Assembly (NCBI RefSeq): GCF_019204005.1
Contig: NZ_JAGSPA010000001.1
Span: 1,013,305 to 1,077,304 of the forward strand
Source of the DNA: Pacificimonas pallii
GTDB taxonomy: Bacteria > Pseudomonadota > Alphaproteobacteria > Sphingomonadales > Sphingomonadaceae
Direction of reading: 5' to 3'
Length of the DNA: 64,000 nt
This document shows, in pieces, positions 61,092-64,000 of the stretch. The position numbers were made by a program, and so were the translations under genes. The notes under the pieces are model-generated. The model saw only the letters and a program-made list of their open reading frames with translations, was not told where the DNA came from and did not search any database. The stretch's first letter is position 1; each line of letters starts with the position of its first letter.

Positions 61092-64000
61092 CTAAGTCAT
61101 GGCGACGTGCAGATCCGTCAATGTGCCATAGCCTTTGAGATTCGCGCGCTGTGCCGCGTCCGCTGAAACGCTCTTATCGCCCATATATTCGCTACGATGA
61201 TTGTCGTTGCGGAAGCGCACGTCGTACAGGTCGCCCGTACTGCCATCGATACGCGTGAACTGCGCCTGTGCGGCAATGCGGTTTCCCGCCACCTCGTCAT
61301 CGGCAGGCGCGGCCGTCGTCAGCGAAATTGAAACTATGCCATGATGCGACAGCTCGCGCAGTTCGCCGCTGTCGGTTTCGCCATTGCCGTTCAAATCTTC
61401 CCACATGCGGAGTGAAGAAAACATGCTGTCATTGGCATCAATAACACCGTCGGCGTTACCATCGTGCGAGGCCAGCTCGGCAAACCCGTCCTCAAGCGGT
61501 GAACCAAATAGTTCTGCCACATTGTCGACAACGCCATTGTCGTTGATATCCGCGACGAGCAGCCCGTCTCCGGCTTTTACCCAACCAGTCCGCTCTCGAA
61601 AGCCATCGCCATCGATGTCGAACTTCGCACCGCTGAAGTCGCTTTGGTAGAGCTCCAGTCCGTCGCCATCTAGGTCGAATACCAGTGGATCGATACCCTG
61701 GTAGAGAGTTAGGCCGGTCAGCGCCTTTACGATCGAGAAATTGACTTCGTAAAACGCATTGAACCAGCCCTTGGGAAGGCTTGGATCGAACAGGCGAACG
61801 AATTCGAAAGATTTCTCAAAGGCGAACAGTCCCGCAGTACGATCGGCCGCACCGGTTTCGGGGCCAACTTTGGCGTCGACAAGAAATGTCTCATTGCCAT
61901 TGGCCAGATTTTCGATCACCAATTCGCCATCGACATTCAGGCCCATGCGCAGAAAGCCATTATACGCATATGGGTCTTCGGTGGTCATGCTTCCCACAGC
62001 GCCGTGCAACTGCCGCCCGCCATGATAGATGCGGTCATCACTATCTAGGTCGGTGTACTGGATCGTCTTGCCGATCTGGACCTGATCCGCGCCGCTGCCC
62101 GTTGTGATCACCGCGCCTTCGCCAGCCACAAAGATCTTGTCGTTCCCGTCTCCGGTATCGATCTGCATGAACTTGCCGCTATCAGCGTCCCAGGAGCCAG
62201 TGGTGACCTCGTCATTGCCTGAGCCGGTTCGAACGGCTTCGGCACCTTTGAAGTTTATCCGGGTAAAAGGGTCACTTTTTAGCCAAACGCCCTGAGTTCC
62301 ACCGGAAAAATCACCCGCGACGGACTCATCAATAGCGCTCGCATCGACCTCGTCACCGCCCAATCGGTCGCCAATCTCCGATCCTTCAGCTGCATCATTT
62401 CCGCCAAGGTCGATATAATCAAGGTCACCGATGGCTTCCTTATCGATGGCCTTGATAACAAGGCGGTCATCGGTATCGCCAAGAATAACCCGTTCCACGA
62501 GCAACAGCTCGTCCTGTCCGCCATTGCCGTCGTTCAGGACATGGGCTGTGACAGGCGCATCTGCGACATTTTCATTCGCGCGCATTTCGACCAGGATCGA
62601 ATCCGTGCCACGCTGCGGATCACCGTCTGCAAAGAATCTGACGGTGTCGAGACCGTCGCCGCCGACAATGCGGTCGTCGCCCTTCCCACCGATCAAAAGG
62701 TCGTCACCCCGATTCCCGTCCAGGATATCGTCACCGCCGCGGCCAAACAGCATGTCGTTCCCGGCACCTCCGAGCAACATGTCCTCGCCCTCGATAAGGC
62801 CCAGAATATGGTCGGTGCCCGCGCCGCCCGCAAGGAATGACCTGGCCTCCGCGGCGACTTCATCGTCAGCAGCAACGAGTTCGCCATACCCCCCGCTGGC
62901 GGTGGCGATAACCAGTGTCCCAAAAATTTCGGTCGGGTTCCCTTCCATGTCGGACACGCCCCACAGAGATTCTGCAGCCGAATATACGAGCGTCTCGCCC
63001 GGATAAGGTGTGTTCGCATAGGTTGTGGCGGCACTAGTGACCAAATCACCAAAAAACTCACTGATATTATGGATGTCCTGAGCGTCTATTCCAGAAAAAT
63101 CGCCTCCCGCTGTCGCACCCCATTTTTCGGCCGACACATCGAGGCTGAGGAGTTGAGTTGCTCCGTCAAAACTCAGAATTCCGTTTCTTAAATCGTCTGG
63201 ATCGTCTTCCGCTGTTTCAATTTTCCCGTTCGCGAGCGCTCCGGAGAACTGCACAAGAATTTCAGCCGCCGCTCTGCTGACAAGATCATATCTCGGATCG
63301 GCTTCAGTTGCAGCAAGACGAAATTTTCCAAGATCGCTCGCATCGTCGAATTGTGACCATATTGCCGTATCGCCAAAGGGCTTTGTCCCGTCTTGAATTG
63401 CTGAGTACGCGACAGCGTTCATCAGCTTGTCGCCCGCATCATACTGTGCGCCATCACTTGCGATGGCATAGTTGGCCGCAAGTCCGATCTCGTCGTTAAA
63501 CGCCGCATCCCATAACGGCTCACCAGCTTCTTCCCAGCTTGCGAACTGCGCACCGTTTTCTTCGGCGAACAGAAGCTGCACATGTAAAGCCATGCTGTGG
63601 AGGTCAAACGGAGAACGCAGCCCTCCATGTGATACCAAAGGATCGTCTGGGGTCAGCTGCAGAGATCGATTGGGGGTCAGAAACTCGCCAACGACCGCAT
63701 ATCCGTGCAGATTAGTCCCAATTTCAGGCAGCCAGGGATCATCGCCACCGTAAACGGTGTCCAAGAGAAGACTATCGAAACTATCCTGCGGATCAGTCGC
63801 CTGGAAAAATGCATTTGAAGCCGCAAATTCGAAGGCCATATTTGCGAATAGCGTTGCGTCGCGTTCAAAGATTGCGGCGACATAACCTGCCAGTCCGGCG
63901 CCCAATGAATGGCCGGTAAAACTAACATCGGCAGTTCTCAGATCATTCCCGGATAGGCCCGTGACGGCTTCAAGGAAATCGATAGCGAGAACGCCCTGCG
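61092..64000 (-). CDS. RTX protein with lipase-like GHSLG motif, N-terminal half (partial)
   Basis: The frame is open to the window edge, so the start is outside. Near the edge [19 protein letters not shown] has the nucleophile motif GxSxG of class 3-type lipases. RTX repeats come next ([40 protein letters not shown], about 62.6-62.8 kb). Then EF-hand-like Ca2+ loops follow ([47 protein letters not shown]; about 61.4-61.7 kb). It ends [11 protein letters not shown] at TAG 61092-61094. In related giant RTX proteins that phrase continues without a break into a segment like the start of the next ORF. Secreted, possibly esterase or lipase. Confidence 0.82.
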   Translation of the reverse strand, partial: QGVLAIDFLEAVTGLSGNDLRTADVSFTGHSLGAGLAGYVAAIFERDATLFANMAFEFAASNAFFQATDPQDSFDSLLLDTVYGGDDPWLPEIGTNLHGYAVVGEFLTPNRSLQLTPDDPLVSHGGLRSPFDLHSMALHVQLLFAEENGAQFASWEEAGEPLWDAAFNDEIGLAANYAIASDGAQYDAGDKLMNAVAYSAIQDGTKPFGDTAIWSQFDDASDLGKFRLAATEADPRYDLVSRAAAEILVQFSGALANGKIETAEDDPDDLRNGILSFDGATQLLSLDVSAEKWGATAGGDFSGIDAQDIHNISEFFGDLVTSAATTYANTPYPGETLVYSAAESLWGVSDMEGNPTEIFGTLVIATASGGYGELVAADDEVAAEARSFLAGGAGTDHILGLIEGEDMLLGGAGNDMLFGRGGDDILDGNRGDDLLIGGKGDDRIVGGDGLDTVRFFADGDPQRGTDSILVEMRANENVADAPVTAHVLNDGNGGQDELLLVERVILGDTDDRLVIKAIDKEAIGDLDYIDLGGNDAAEGSEIGDRLGGDEVDASAIDESVAGDFSGGTQGVWLKSDPFTRINFKGAEAVRTGSGNDEVTTGSWDADSGKFMQIDTGDGNDKIFVAGEGAVITTGSGADQVQIGKTIQYTDLDSDDRIYHGGRQLHGAVGSMTTEDPYAYNGFLRMGLNVDGELVIENLANGNETFLVDAKVGPETGAADRTAGLFAFEKSFEFVRLFDPSLPKGWFNAFYEVNFSIVKALTGLTLYQGIDPLVFDLDGDGLELYQSDFSGAKFDIDGDGFRERTGWVKAGDGLLVADINDNGVVDNVAELFGSPLEDGFAELASHDGNADGVIDANDSMFSSLRMWEDLNGNGETDSGELRELSHHGIVSISLTTAAPADDEVAGNRIAAQAQFTRIDGSTGDLYDVRFRNDNHRSEYMGDKSVSADAAQRANLKGYGTLTDLHVAMT

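Overview
The window looks like chromosome of a high-GC alphaproteobacterium, most likely a sphingomonad (Erythrobacteraceae-like). The pointers are two exported proteins with the VPAPA-type PEP-CTERM tail, a sigma-70_X6-like sigma factor paired with a Ser/Thr kinase, and the make-up of the housekeeping genes. No rRNA or ribosomal protein gene is present, so this placement is inference.

1-17.2 kb is mostly core: the tail of a flavin monooxygenase, ribA, xthA, lolA, a periplasmic cyclophilin, a small K+ channel, ftsK, a UbiH-type hydroxylase, a CheY-like regulator, and a CnoX / LON-N / Trm112-like cluster ending at tRNA-Gly(GCC). Embedded in it (5.0-10.1 kb) is an accessory patch: a SLOG-type sensor fused to a four-helix SLATT-like membrane part, a PEP-CTERM protein and a TIR-TM-TPR protein.

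17.1-28.9 kb is a mobile island beside tRNA-Gly. The tail of a large serine recombinase is encoded antisense through the tRNA and is cut by an IS5-family (IS427-like) element. Behind the element lies a complete type I restriction-modification operon (hsdR-hsdM-hsdS) translationally coupled to an HNH nuclease and followed by a PDDEXK nuclease. A small resolvase broken by an amber codon, a res-like site, a strongly structured 130-nt RNA candidate and a secreted-protein gene in two overlapping frames follow.

29.0-36.0 kb is a compact six-gene operon under a divergent TetR regulator: KAS III-like synthase, NAD-dependent epimerase, MBL hydrolase, F390-synthetase-like adenylating enzyme, ATP-grasp ligase and Rieske oxygenase. 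Every junction overlaps. It reads as a small-molecule biosynthetic pathway whose product I cannot name, and it is the best candidate here for an undescribed system. A GIY-YIG nuclease and an unknown gene follow.

37.8-45.5 kb is a second pathway, probably catabolic, next to a divergent Lrp/AsnC regulator: diaminopropionate-ammonia-lyase-like enzyme, CaiB CoA-transferase, two GSTs, M20 peptidase, PLP decarboxylase and M24 peptidase. 46-49.5 kb holds a small lipoprotein, a GDSL esterase autotransporter and a membrane-bound AraC regulator.

49.8-64 kb has an IS3-family element, the sigma factor/kinase pair, a second PEP-CTERM protein, and a very large RTX secreted protein. The last is now two open frames separated only by an in-frame TAG; its N-terminal half carries a lipase-like GHSLG motif and runs off the window.
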